20,079 nucleotides of DNA, from assembly GCF_022712295.1 (NCBI RefSeq), contig NZ_JALAGT010000208.1:1-20079 (forward strand). The letters are read 5' to 3'. A program made the position numbers and the translations under genes. Positions within the stretch are counted from its first letter, which is position 1. Each line of letters opens with the position of its first letter. Below are positions 13,374 through 20,079 of the stretch, one piece after another. The stretch is from Galactobacter sp. (lineage in GTDB: Bacteria > Actinomycetota > Actinomycetes > Actinomycetales > Micrococcaceae). The notes beneath the pieces were generated by a model. The model saw nothing but the letters and a program-made list of their open reading frames with translations. It was not told the DNA's origin and did no database searches.

Positions 13374-13479
13374 CCACCGCCTGGTCGGCAACACGCGGAC
13401 CACCCTGGATCCCCACCGAAATGGGCAGCGGAACCGGTCTTGTTGGCAGTCAAACCACCACGCCCCGGCGACAAATCAC

Positions 13480-16400
13480 CTACTTCGCAGGCACCTCAGG
13501 CGCCTGGCCCTCCGCGAAGATCACGTCGATCACGTGCTGCACCCACGCCAGTAGTTCCCGGTCCTCCAGGCGCTTGGCGCCGATGCCCGTCTTCTTCGGG
13601 AACGGCACCAGCGCACAGTTCAATGCTGGCTTCACCTGCGCCCCCTTGAACATGCGCTGCAACCGCATGCGACGCGATTCGGGCAGGTCCGCCGGGGCGA
13701 ACTTGATGAAGTTGCCCTGCGCCGCGATGTCCGTGATGCCGGCTGAGCGGGCGCTCATGCGCAGGCGGGCGATGTCCACCAGCATCTGAGCCGGATCGGG
13801 CAGCTCGCCGTAGCGGTCCTTCAACTCGTCCACGGCCTCCCCGATCGCCTCCTCCGTGGCGGCCTGCGCCATCATCCGGTAGGCCTCCAAACGCAACCGC
13901 TCCCCCGGCACATAATCCTCGGGCAGGTGCGCATTCACCGGCAGCTCGATCTTCATCTCCGCGGGCGCGGCATCTTCTTCACCCTTGAAGTCCGCCACGG
14001 CCTCGCCCACCAGCCGCAGGTACAGGTCAAAGCCCACGCCGGCAATGTGGCCGGACTGCTCGCCGCCCAGCAAGTTACCGGCACCTCGGATCTCCAGATC
14101 CTTCATCGCCAACTGGTAACCCGAACCCAGCTCGTTGTTCGCGGCCACGGCCTTCAGACGCTCCAGCGCGACCTCGCCCAGAGGTTTCTCGGCGTTCCAG
14201 AGGAAGTAGGCATAGGCGCGCTCACGCCCACGACCCACACGACCACGCAACTGGTGCAGCTGGGACAGGCCATACATATCGGCCCGATCCACGATCAAGG
14301 TGTTTGCGTTCGCGATATCCAGACCGGTCTCGATGATGGTCGTGGAGACCAGCACGTCGAACTTCCGCTCCCAGAAGTCCTGCATGATCTTCTCCAGCCG
14401 AGCCTCCCCCATCTTGCCGTGCGCCACGGCGATACGCGCCTCGGGAACGAGTTCGGCCAGCTGGGAGGCCACCTTCTCGATGGAGGACACCCGGTTGTGC
14501 ACGTAGAACACCTGGCCCTCACGCATCAGCTCACGCCGGATCGCGGCGACCACCTGCTTGTCCGTGTACGGCCCAACGTAGGTCAGAACAGGGTGGCGCT
14601 CCTCGGGAGGCGTCGCCAACGTGGATGTCTCCCGGATGCCCGTCATGGACATCTCCAACGTACGGGGAATCGGGGTCGCGGACATGGCCAGCACATCCAC
14701 GTTGGTCCGCAGCTTCTTCAGCGCCTCCTTGTGCTCCACACCGAAGCGCTGCTCCTCATCGATGATCACCAGGCCCAGATCCTTGAACTGCACCTTGTCG
14801 GACAGCAGCCGGTGCGTACCGATCACCATGTCCACGGCACCGCTCTTCAGGCCCTCGATGGTGTCCTTGGACTCGGCGGCCGACTGGAAGCGGGACAGCG
14901 CCCGCACGCGCACGGGGAACCCGGCGTAGCGCTCGGTGAAGGTGTCGAAGTGCTGCGAGGCCAACAGTGTAGTGGGCACCAGAACAGCCACCTGCTTACC
15001 GTCCTGAATCGCCTTGAACGCGGCACGCACGGCAATCTCCGTCTTACCGAAGCCCACGTCACCGGAGATCAACCGATCCATGGGGACGGGCCGCTGCATG
15101 TCCCGCTTGACCTCGTCGATGGTGGTCAGCTGGTCCGGCGTCTCCACATAGGGGAACGCCTCCTCCAGCTCGTGCTGCCACGGGGTGTCATGCGCAAAGG
15201 CGTGCCCCTTGGACGCCATGCGCGCCGAGTAGAGCCGGATCAACTCCCCGGCGATCTCCTTGACCGCCCGCTTCGCCTTGGACTTGGTCTGCGACCAGTC
15301 GGAGCCACCCATCTTGGACAGCGCGGGCGCATCCGCACCCACGTACCGGGTGATCTGATCCAGCTGATCCGTGGGAACGAACAGCCGGTCCCCGGGAGCC
15401 CCACGCTTGGACGGCGCGTACTCCACCACCAGGTACTCGCGCTGCCCCGCCCCGGACTTACGCGACGTCAGCTCGATGAAGCGCCCGATCCCGTGCTGGT
15501 CGTGCACGATGTAGTCGCCCTTGGTCAGGCTCAGCGGGTCCACCGCATTGCGGCGGCGGGCCGCGAGCTTCTTGCCCTTACGGGCCACGGAAGACGTGGT
15601 GCGGCCCAGGACGTCCGCCTCGGTCAGCAACCCCAGCTTCAGGGAATCCAGCGCGAAACCGTGCCCGGCCGACGCCTGGGTGATCTGGATCAGCCCGGTG
15701 GGCGGCTCCGAGTCCAGGGTGGACACCTGCTCACACGGCACATTGGCCTCATGGAACAACTCGGCCAGACGCTGCGCCGGACCGGGGCCGTCGGTGACCA
15801 GCACCAGCCGCCAGTCGTCCTTCATGCGGGAGTCCACGAACTCCAGCATCTGCTTGACGTCGCCCCGCCACGCCTGCGGCTCCCGCGCCTTGATGCGCGT
15901 GGTGGTGCCCTCCTGCGTCAGCTCCTCATCCGCTCCCAGCGCGGTCAGCGTCCACCAACCCACGCCTGCGGCCAGCAGGTCGGAGCGCGCCTCACCGAGC
16001 GTGGCGAAACCAGTGGAGACACCATGATCGTCGGGCATCCCCTGCGACAGGTCCACGGGGGCGGCGGCACCATCCGAGGCCGACGACCACGCCGCCTCCA
16101 AGAACTCGTGGTTGGTCTGGATCAGGTCCTGCGCACGCGCTGACACCCGCTCCGGATCCACGATCACGGCCACGGACCCTGCCGGGAACAACGACCCGAC
16201 GGGGTCCATTTTCTCCACGAGCAGCGGTGCCAGGGACTCCATGCCCTCCACCGCCAGGCCGTTCGCGATCTTCTCCAGCATGTCGGCCGACGCCGGCATC
16301 GATTCTTTGAGCGAAGCAGCGTGCGCCCGCACGTGATCGGTCAGCAGCATCTCCCGGCACGGCGGGCACACCAGTCGGTCCAGGGCCGCGTCCTCACCGG

Positions 16401-17091
16401 TGAGCGATCGCTGGTCCCCCACCGAGAAGGGCGTGATGGTGTCCACCTCGTCACCGAAGAAATCGATGCGCACCGGATGATCCTCGGTGGGCGGGAACAC
16501 GTCGATGATCCCGCCGCGCACCGCGAACTCGCCGCGGTGCCCCACCAGATCCACGCGCGTGTAAGCGGCGTCGGCGAGCGCCGCCACGGCGTCGTCGAAC
16601 TCCAAGTCCTCGCCGCGCACGAAGGTGACGGGTTCCAGTTCGCCGAGCCCGTGGACCACTGGCTGCAGCAGCGAGCGCACGGGCATGGTGACGACGCGCA
16701 GCGTCGGGTCCGCGGTGTGCAGGCGCCGCAGCACGTGCAGGCGCCGCCCCACGGTGTCGGAGCGCGGCGAGAGCCGCTCGTGCGGCAGGGTCTCCCAGCT
16801 CGGGAACTCCTCCACTGCGTCGTCGGGCAGATATGCCCTGAGTCCCTGCGCCAGGTCCTCCGAGGCGCGCCCGGTGGGCGTGACCACGATGGTGAGGGGC
16901 GCAATGCCCGACGGTCCGTGCTCACCTTCCGCCAGCCCGTCGGCCATTTCCGCGATCAGCGGGGGCCGCAGGCCCTCCGGTGCGGCGATCTCCCGGTCGT
17001 CATCCGTGGCGACCCCGCGTTTGGCGGCCGCACGGATGCGGGCGTAGTCAGGATCATCCGCAAGCGCGGCGCGCAGGCCGTTGAGCGACAT
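13480..17091 (-). CDS. mfd: Transcription-repair coupling factor Mfd
   Basis: DNA translocase that removes RNA polymerase stalled at lesions and recruits UvrA. Length of 1203 residues is typical. From the N-terminus: UvrB-like module (about 50-330, with FFGDEVDTITPF near 213), the RNA-polymerase-interacting domain beginning DYIVHDQHGIGRF (near 525), helicase motor with Walker A GDVGFGKTE (near 676), Walker B DEEQ (near 777), SATPIPRT, and the second motor lobe with LHQLRGRVGRG. The C-terminal domain ends near AEGQAPEVPAK. The start ATG 17091 has AAGG six to seven bases upstream; the longer frame to 17148 lacks family sequence. The gene is convergent with the toxin-antitoxin frame and downstream of the EIIC-like gene on the same strand. 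Confidence 0.97.
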   Translation of the reverse strand: MSLNGLRAALADDPDYARIRAAAKRGVATDDDREIAAPEGLRPPLIAEMADGLAEGEHGPSGIAPLTIVVTPTGRASEDLAQGLRAYLPDDAVEEFPSWETLPHERLSPRSDTVGRRLHVLRRLHTADPTLRVVTMPVRSLLQPVVHGLGELEPVTFVRGEDLEFDDAVAALADAAYTRVDLVGHRGEFAVRGGIIDVFPPTEDHPVRIDFFGDEVDTITPFSVGDQRSLTGEDAALDRLVCPPCREMLLTDHVRAHAASLKESMPASADMLEKIANGLAVEGMESLAPLLVEKMDPVGSLFPAGSVAVIVDPERVSARAQDLIQTNHEFLEAAWSSASDGAAAPVDLSQGMPDDHGVSTGFATLGEARSDLLAAGVGWWTLTALGADEELTQEGTTTRIKAREPQAWRGDVKQMLEFVDSRMKDDWRLVLVTDGPGPAQRLAELFHEANVPCEQVSTLDSEPPTGLIQITQASAGHGFALDSLKLGLLTEADVLGRTTSSVARKGKKLAARRRNAVDPLSLTKGDYIVHDQHGIGRFIELTSRKSGAGQREYLVVEYAPSKRGAPGDRLFVPTDQLDQITRYVGADAPALSKMGGSDWSQTKSKAKRAVKEIAGELIRLYSARMASKGHAFAHDTPWQHELEEAFPYVETPDQLTTIDEVKRDMQRPVPMDRLISGDVGFGKTEIAVRAAFKAIQDGKQVAVLVPTTLLASQHFDTFTERYAGFPVRVRALSRFQSAAESKDTIEGLKSGAVDMVIGTHRLLSDKVQFKDLGLVIIDEEQRFGVEHKEALKKLRTNVDVLAMSATPIPRTLEMSMTGIRETSTLATPPEERHPVLTYVGPYTDKQVVAAIRRELMREGQVFYVHNRVSSIEKVASQLAELVPEARIAVAHGKMGEARLEKIMQDFWERKFDVLVSTTIIETGLDIANANTLIVDRADMYGLSQLHQLRGRVGRGRERAYAYFLWNAEKPLGEVALERLKAVAANNELGSGYQLAMKDLEIRGAGNLLGGEQSGHIAGVGFDLYLRLVGEAVADFKGEEDAAPAEMKIELPVNAHLPEDYVPGERLRLEAYRMMAQAATEEAIGEAVDELKDRYGELPDPAQMLVDIARLRMSARSAGITDIAAQGNFIKFAPADLPESRRMRLQRMFKGAQVKPALNCALVPFPKKTGIGAKRLEDRELLAWVQHVIDVIFAEGQAPEVPAK

Positions 17092-17119
17092 GGAGGGCCT
17101 TTCGGAACGAGGCAGACGC

Positions 17120-17132
17120 CTAGCCGGGCTAG
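17120..17132. promoter_or_regulatory. 13-bp palindrome upstream of mfd
   Basis: CTAGCC-G-GGCTAG is a perfect inverted repeat 29 bases before the mfd start. A -35-like TTGTCC lies just upstream on the minus strand with only a weak -10 (TAGGCG) overlapping the palindrome. It may be an operator. Confidence 0.3.
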
Positions 17133-17159
17133 ACGCTCTGGACAACACGAGCGCCCGAT

Positions 17160-17174
17160 CACGTGCAACACGTG
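17160..17174. repeat. Paired CACGTG sites between the EIIC-like gene and mfd
   Basis: CACGTG at 17160-17165 and 17169-17174, separated by CAA, can fold as a six-bp hairpin or serve as two palindromic protein sites. It lies 41 bases past the stop of the EIIC-like gene (17215), so it could help terminate it, though no T tract follows. Confidence 0.35.
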
Positions 17175-17214
17175 GACCGGGTGAGGGTTCCCAGTCTACG
17201 AGAGGCGGGCGCGC

Positions 17215-18810
17215 TCAGGCGGCCTGCAGCTTGCGCTCCTTGTGAACGGCGCTCAGGTTGATGAGCAGGGTGAGGCCCAACGCGACCGCAAGGGCCACCA
17301 GCATCGAGAGGATCATGCCGATCGCGGTAGTGGAAATGAACGGTGCCACGAACGCGGGCAGGTAGGCGGAGGCCTCTGCACCGGTCATGCCGACCACGGC
17401 GCCACCGGCCGCGGCGGCCACCAGCGCGGTCCCGAAGACGCGCTTGTCGCCGAACATGAACGGGTAGGACGCCTCCACGAAGGTGCCGAAGAACAGGTTC
17501 ACGGCCGCGCCGGAGCCGGCCAGCGCGCGTTCGCCGGAGGTGCGCGGACGGATGATGTTGGCCAGCGTGATGCCCAGGGACACCATCACCAGGGAGACCA
17601 TGTCGATGGCGCCGAAGAAGCTGTGGCCCTTCTCCCCCATCTCCAGGAGCACCAGGGGCAGGATCACCGAGTGGTAGACGCCACCCATCAGCGCGGGCCA
17701 CATGACCAGGCCCGCCAGCGCGCCCGCCAGGATCGGATTCACGCCCACGGTCCACTCGATGCCGGTCCTGACCCAGTCGCCCAGGAGTTTGGTGAAGGGC
17801 GCCAGCAGGAAGTATACGAGGAGGCCGGGGATGAGCCCGGCGACGGCACCGGTGACGATATTGGCCGTGGTGGCGGGGAAACGCCAGGCCAGGGTCTGCT
17901 TGATGAGCCAGGACGCGGCGAGACCGGCCAGGATGCCGCCCACCAGGCCACCCAGGATGCCACCGGGGGCGGAAAGGATGCCCGCCACGGCGCCGGCCAC
18001 GAGGCCCACCTCGTCGAGGCCGCTGATGCGTCGGGCGGCGACGGCCGCGACCACGATGGGAAGGGAGTCGATCAGGAGGTCGAACACCGGGCTGAGGCCG
18101 GAGAGCCATGGAATCTTGCTGACCGCCAGGACGAGGGCCAGCGCGATGAACGCCGGGATGGAGCCCACCATGATGCCCCGGATGCTGATGCGCTTCCAGG
18201 CGGACTGGTTGCTGTTGGCGGTGTTGTTGTTTTTGTCGCTGCTGCTGCCGCCGAGGGACGGGCGGTACTTCACGCCCCAGTGATGTGCCAGGCCGGAGAC
18301 GTAGGCCACCGCGCGAGTCTTCGAGGTGGTACCCGTGGTCCCCGAGGCGGAGACCAGGTTCAGGCCCAACTGCTGGGCCTTGGCGATGGAGGTGCCGCCG
18401 GTGCCGGCTGCTGGAATGTTTGCCGCAGCGCCGGCCGTCACGGAGGCGTGGTTTGTGTCCTCCGGGTCGGCGCTCATGAGGATCAGGCCGGTGATTTCCC
18501 CGTCTTCGATGCGTTGGGCGATGCGGGCGTCCTCCTGGCGGGCGTGGTCGTTGACCTCGTCCAGGGTCCCTGCAGCGAGGGTTGTGGGTTCGCCGTCGCG
18601 CCAGCCCCACAACATGGCCTGCGTCCTGGAGGACGCGGAGTCCATGGAGGCCTCCGCCGCGACGAACTGCACGTCCGCCAACTCGAAGTCTGCAGCCTCC
18701 ACCTGCCGCTGGACGTCACGGAGCAGACCTTCCGGGTCGTCACCGCCGTGGCTGCGCAGGTTGCCTCCGCTGCTACCCAGCACCGCGATGCGTTGTGTGT
18801 TCTCCCCCAT
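17215..18810 (-). CDS. PTS EIIC-like membrane protein with novel N-terminal domain
   Basis: A 531-residue protein. Residues 1-185 are soluble and glycine-rich (RIAVLGSSGGNLRSHGGDDP at 7-26; ANIPAAGTGGTSIAKAQQLG at 130-149; SASGTTGTTSKTRAVAY at 154-170), then a Ser/Asn linker (186-205), then about ten hydrophobic segments to 524. The membrane part resembles sugar phosphotransferase EIIC, notably FFGTFVEASYPFMFGDKRV and the GLVGGILAGL and GLLVYFLLAPFTKLLGDW segments. The protein has no cysteine at all, so a normal fructose-type EIIB phosphorylation site is absent. The N-terminal domain is not recognised. No EIIA, EIIB, HPr or sugar kinase gene is nearby. It may be a sugar permease that has left the phosphorelay. 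ATG 18810 lacks a strong Shine-Dalgarno. Confidence 0.7.
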   Translation of the reverse strand: MGENTQRIAVLGSSGGNLRSHGGDDPEGLLRDVQRQVEAADFELADVQFVAAEASMDSASSRTQAMLWGWRDGEPTTLAAGTLDEVNDHARQEDARIAQRIEDGEITGLILMSADPEDTNHASVTAGAAANIPAAGTGGTSIAKAQQLGLNLVSASGTTGTTSKTRAVAYVSGLAHHWGVKYRPSLGGSSSDKNNNTANSNQSAWKRISIRGIMVGSIPAFIALALVLAVSKIPWLSGLSPVFDLLIDSLPIVVAAVAARRISGLDEVGLVAGAVAGILSAPGGILGGLVGGILAGLAASWLIKQTLAWRFPATTANIVTGAVAGLIPGLLVYFLLAPFTKLLGDWVRTGIEWTVGVNPILAGALAGLVMWPALMGGVYHSVILPLVLLEMGEKGHSFFGAIDMVSLVMVSLGITLANIIRPRTSGERALAGSGAAVNLFFGTFVEASYPFMFGDKRVFGTALVAAAAGGAVVGMTGAEASAYLPAFVAPFISTTAIGMILSMLVALAVALGLTLLINLSAVHKERKLQAA

Positions 18811-19054
18811 GGCTGTCCGCGTTCTCCCGTTGTGGTGTCGTTGGTGCTTGGTGATTCGCGACGCGCGGTGCGCTCGTGATGCGAGTGGCCATGCGAACCG
18901 ACCGCCATGCAGACTACGTCCATCGATGCCGTAGTAGGGAGTTCATGACCGCGGATCCATGCGGTGCGTGGGCGGTCGCTCTCACACAACGCACATCCTC
19001 GGCAGGTACCCTGGTTTCTGATCGTCAAGACCCTCTCAAGAAGTTGGAGACCAC
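18811..19054. other. Divergent intergenic region with an inverted repeat
   Basis: The spacer of 244 bases holds no gene. ACTACG (18913-18918) and CGTAGT (18930-18935) are perfect arms around an ATCGAT core, a candidate operator for the EIIC-like gene or the DUF2505 gene. A possible plus-strand -10, TACCCT (19007-19012), lies 43 bases before the ATG at 19055, without a clear -35. Confidence 0.4.
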
Positions 19055-19543
19055 ATGGCTCTGTCCTCGTCCCGTTCCATCAACGCCGCCCCCGCAGCCG
19101 TCTTCGAGGCCCTGACGTCCAAGGCCAACGCCGAAGCCGTGGCCGGACGCGTCAATGGCAGCCTCGAGGCTCACACCACCACGGAGGAGAACGGTGGCCT
19201 GCGCACGTCCTCCACGTTCGTGCTGCCCTCCGACCGCCTGCCCGACGTTGCCAAGAAGCTCATGAAGGACGGCGTCACGCTGATCCTGGAAGAGGCCTGG
19301 AGCGCACCGGCTGCCGACGGCTCCCGCACGTCCGAGCTCGTGGCCAACGTGAAGTCCGCACCCATCAAGGTCAACGGCGGCCAGCAGCTCACCGCAGCCG
19401 GCGAAGGAACCACCCTGTCGCTGACGGGCGAGGTCTCCTCCTCCATCCCGTTCCTGGGCGGCAAGATCTCCAAGGCTGCCGAGCCCATGATGGACCGCCT
19501 GCTGGAGGTCCGCTGCCAGATCGTGGAAGCTCAGCTGGGCTGA
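19055..19543 (+). CDS. DUF2505 domain protein (START/SRPBCC-like)
   Basis: A 162-residue soluble protein matching the actinobacterial DUF2505 pattern: N-terminal SRSINAAPAAVFEALTSKAN (6-25), central LPSDRLPDVAKKLMKDGVTL, then LTGEVSSSIPFLGGKISKAAEP and a helical end. The family is predicted to fold as a START-like helix-grip hydrophobic-ligand binder; no reaction is known. ATG 19055 has GGAG six bases upstream. A hairpin follows the stop, so it is probably a single-gene transcript. Confidence 0.85.
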   Translation: MALSSSRSINAAPAAVFEALTSKANAEAVAGRVNGSLEAHTTTEENGGLRTSSTFVLPSDRLPDVAKKLMKDGVTLILEEAWSAPAADGSRTSELVANVKSAPIKVNGGQQLTAAGEGTTLSLTGEVSSSIPFLGGKISKAAEPMMDRLLEVRCQIVEAQLG

Positions 19544-19568
19544 CCTTCAGCTGACGCTGCTTTCTCCC

Positions 19569-19608
19569 GGATCCCGGTCGCCTGGTTTGTCTCAGGTGGC
19601 CGGGATCC
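19569..19608 (+). terminator. Hairpin after the DUF2505 gene
   Basis: Arms 19569-19584 and 19593-19608 (GGATCCCGG... / ...CCGGGATCC) pair over 16 bases with two imperfect positions and an eight-base loop. No T tract follows, so it may be a weak terminator or a processing hairpin. Confidence 0.6.
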
Positions 19609-19632
19609 GTTGCACCTGGAAGAGTTGAGAAC

Positions 19633-20079
19633 GTGCGCGCCGATCCCCCATCCACGTCCCCGCCCTCCGAGACGGAGGAACAGTTGCCCCGTCTGCGCAT
19701 CGCGTGCACGGCGCTGCTGGTCGTGGTGATCGGGTTGATCGTGTTCTGGCCCAACCCGGTTGACCTTGGGGAGGAAACAGGGCTCACCGCGTGGCTGCGG
19801 GACTTCCACGCCGCAGGAGGTCCCGGGTGGATCACGGAGCCGCTCATCGAGTTCACCGCCAACATCATCATGTTCCTGCCGGTGGGCGCCGTGGCCTGGT
19901 GGTGGAAGACCTCCGTGGTGCGCAACACCTTGTTCGGGTTCGGTGCCACGATCTTCATCGAGGTGATGCAGGCGGTGGCCGTCCCGGGTCGCGTGTCCGA
20001 CTTCCGCGACATCATCGCCAACACCTTGGGAGCGCTGATCGGTTCAGGCTTCTGCGCGCTGCTGGAACATGGCTGGAAG
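19633..20079 (+). CDS. VanZ-like membrane protein (partial, runs off window)
   Basis: The frame from GTG 19633 stays open to the window end (149 codons). After a charged, proline-rich N-terminus (about 1-22) a transmembrane helix covers about 25-43. Two more follow around ANIIMFLPVGAVAWWW and TLFGFGATIFIEVMQ. The motif DFRDIIANTLGALIGSGFCALL is the hallmark of the VanZ family, found in glycopeptide-resistance clusters and in many ordinary chromosomes. Nothing here suggests resistance. GGAAGAG lies eight bases before the GTG. The C-terminus is outside the window. Confidence 0.85.
   Translation, partial: MRADPPSTSPPSETEEQLPRLRIACTALLVVVIGLIVFWPNPVDLGEETGLTAWLRDFHAAGGPGWITEPLIEFTANIIMFLPVGAVAWWWKTSVVRNTLFGFGATIFIEVMQAVAVPGRVSDFRDIIANTLGALIGSGFCALLEHGWK

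Noticed and set aside
13927..16143. Very long plus-strand frame opposite mfd
   Set aside because: His/Arg/Gly-rich composition typical of the complement of a GC-rich gene; mfd on the other strand has full-length family motifs.
17159..18610. Long minus-strand frame overlapping the EIIC-like gene in another frame
   Set aside because: Arg/Pro/Gly-rich translation without hydrophobic helices, while the chosen frame gives a coherent membrane protein.
19633..20079. Glycopeptide resistance locus from the VanZ-like gene
   Set aside because: VanZ-family proteins are common in chromosomes without resistance, and no vanHAX or vanRS-like gene is present.

Overview
The window is high-GC bacterial DNA with GTG starts, GC-rich third codon positions and gene families typical of Actinobacteria. 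The order of an LpdA-type flavoprotein, a purine nucleoside phosphorylase and a PGM2-like mutase recalls the lpdA / deoD / pmmB neighbourhood I remember from Mycobacterium tuberculosis. Overall I favour an order Micrococcales (Micrococcaceae-like) chromosome. The genus cannot be fixed from this window.

Layout. (1) 1-327: left edge with an ambiguous gene end and a long leader. (2) 328-1715: an MHS-type major facilitator transporter whose 3' end looks frameshifted, followed by two large palindromes and the convergent phosphoribosyltransferase gene (1884-2387, minus). (3) 2415-5102, minus: a flavoprotein quinone reductase of the LpdA type, then a tartrate/D-malate dehydrogenase-type beta-decarboxylating dehydrogenase. 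(4) 5302-9078, plus: purine nucleoside phosphorylase, a PGM2-like phosphohexo/pentomutase, deoxyribose-phosphate aldolase and a small two-helix membrane protein, closed by a perfect hairpin at 9101-9139. (5) 9140-13479: an accessory segment with less biased codon use. It holds an HTH protein with a strong promoter, a broken antitoxin copy, a thioredoxin-reductase-like/methyltransferase fusion divergent from an XRE-cupin regulator, and a toxin-like/ribbon-helix-helix antitoxin frame. (6) 13480-18810, minus: mfd and a PTS EIIC-like membrane protein with an unusual N-terminal domain. (7) 19055-20079, plus: a DUF2505 protein and a VanZ-like protein cut by the window end.

How the genes work together. 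The phosphorylase, mutase and aldolase form a plausible complete (deoxy)nucleoside catabolic route: nucleoside to pentose-1-phosphate, to pentose-5-phosphate, to acetaldehyde plus glyceraldehyde-3-phosphate. The nearby phosphoribosyltransferase could recapture the released purine base.

The most interesting material is in the accessory segment: the redox/methyltransferase fusion with its own regulator and paired operator-like repeats, flanked by two related antitoxin copies, one dead and one read in frame with its toxin. The EIIC-like protein with no cysteine is the other strong candidate for something undescribed. No CRISPR array, rRNA, tRNA, transposase or integrase was recognised.
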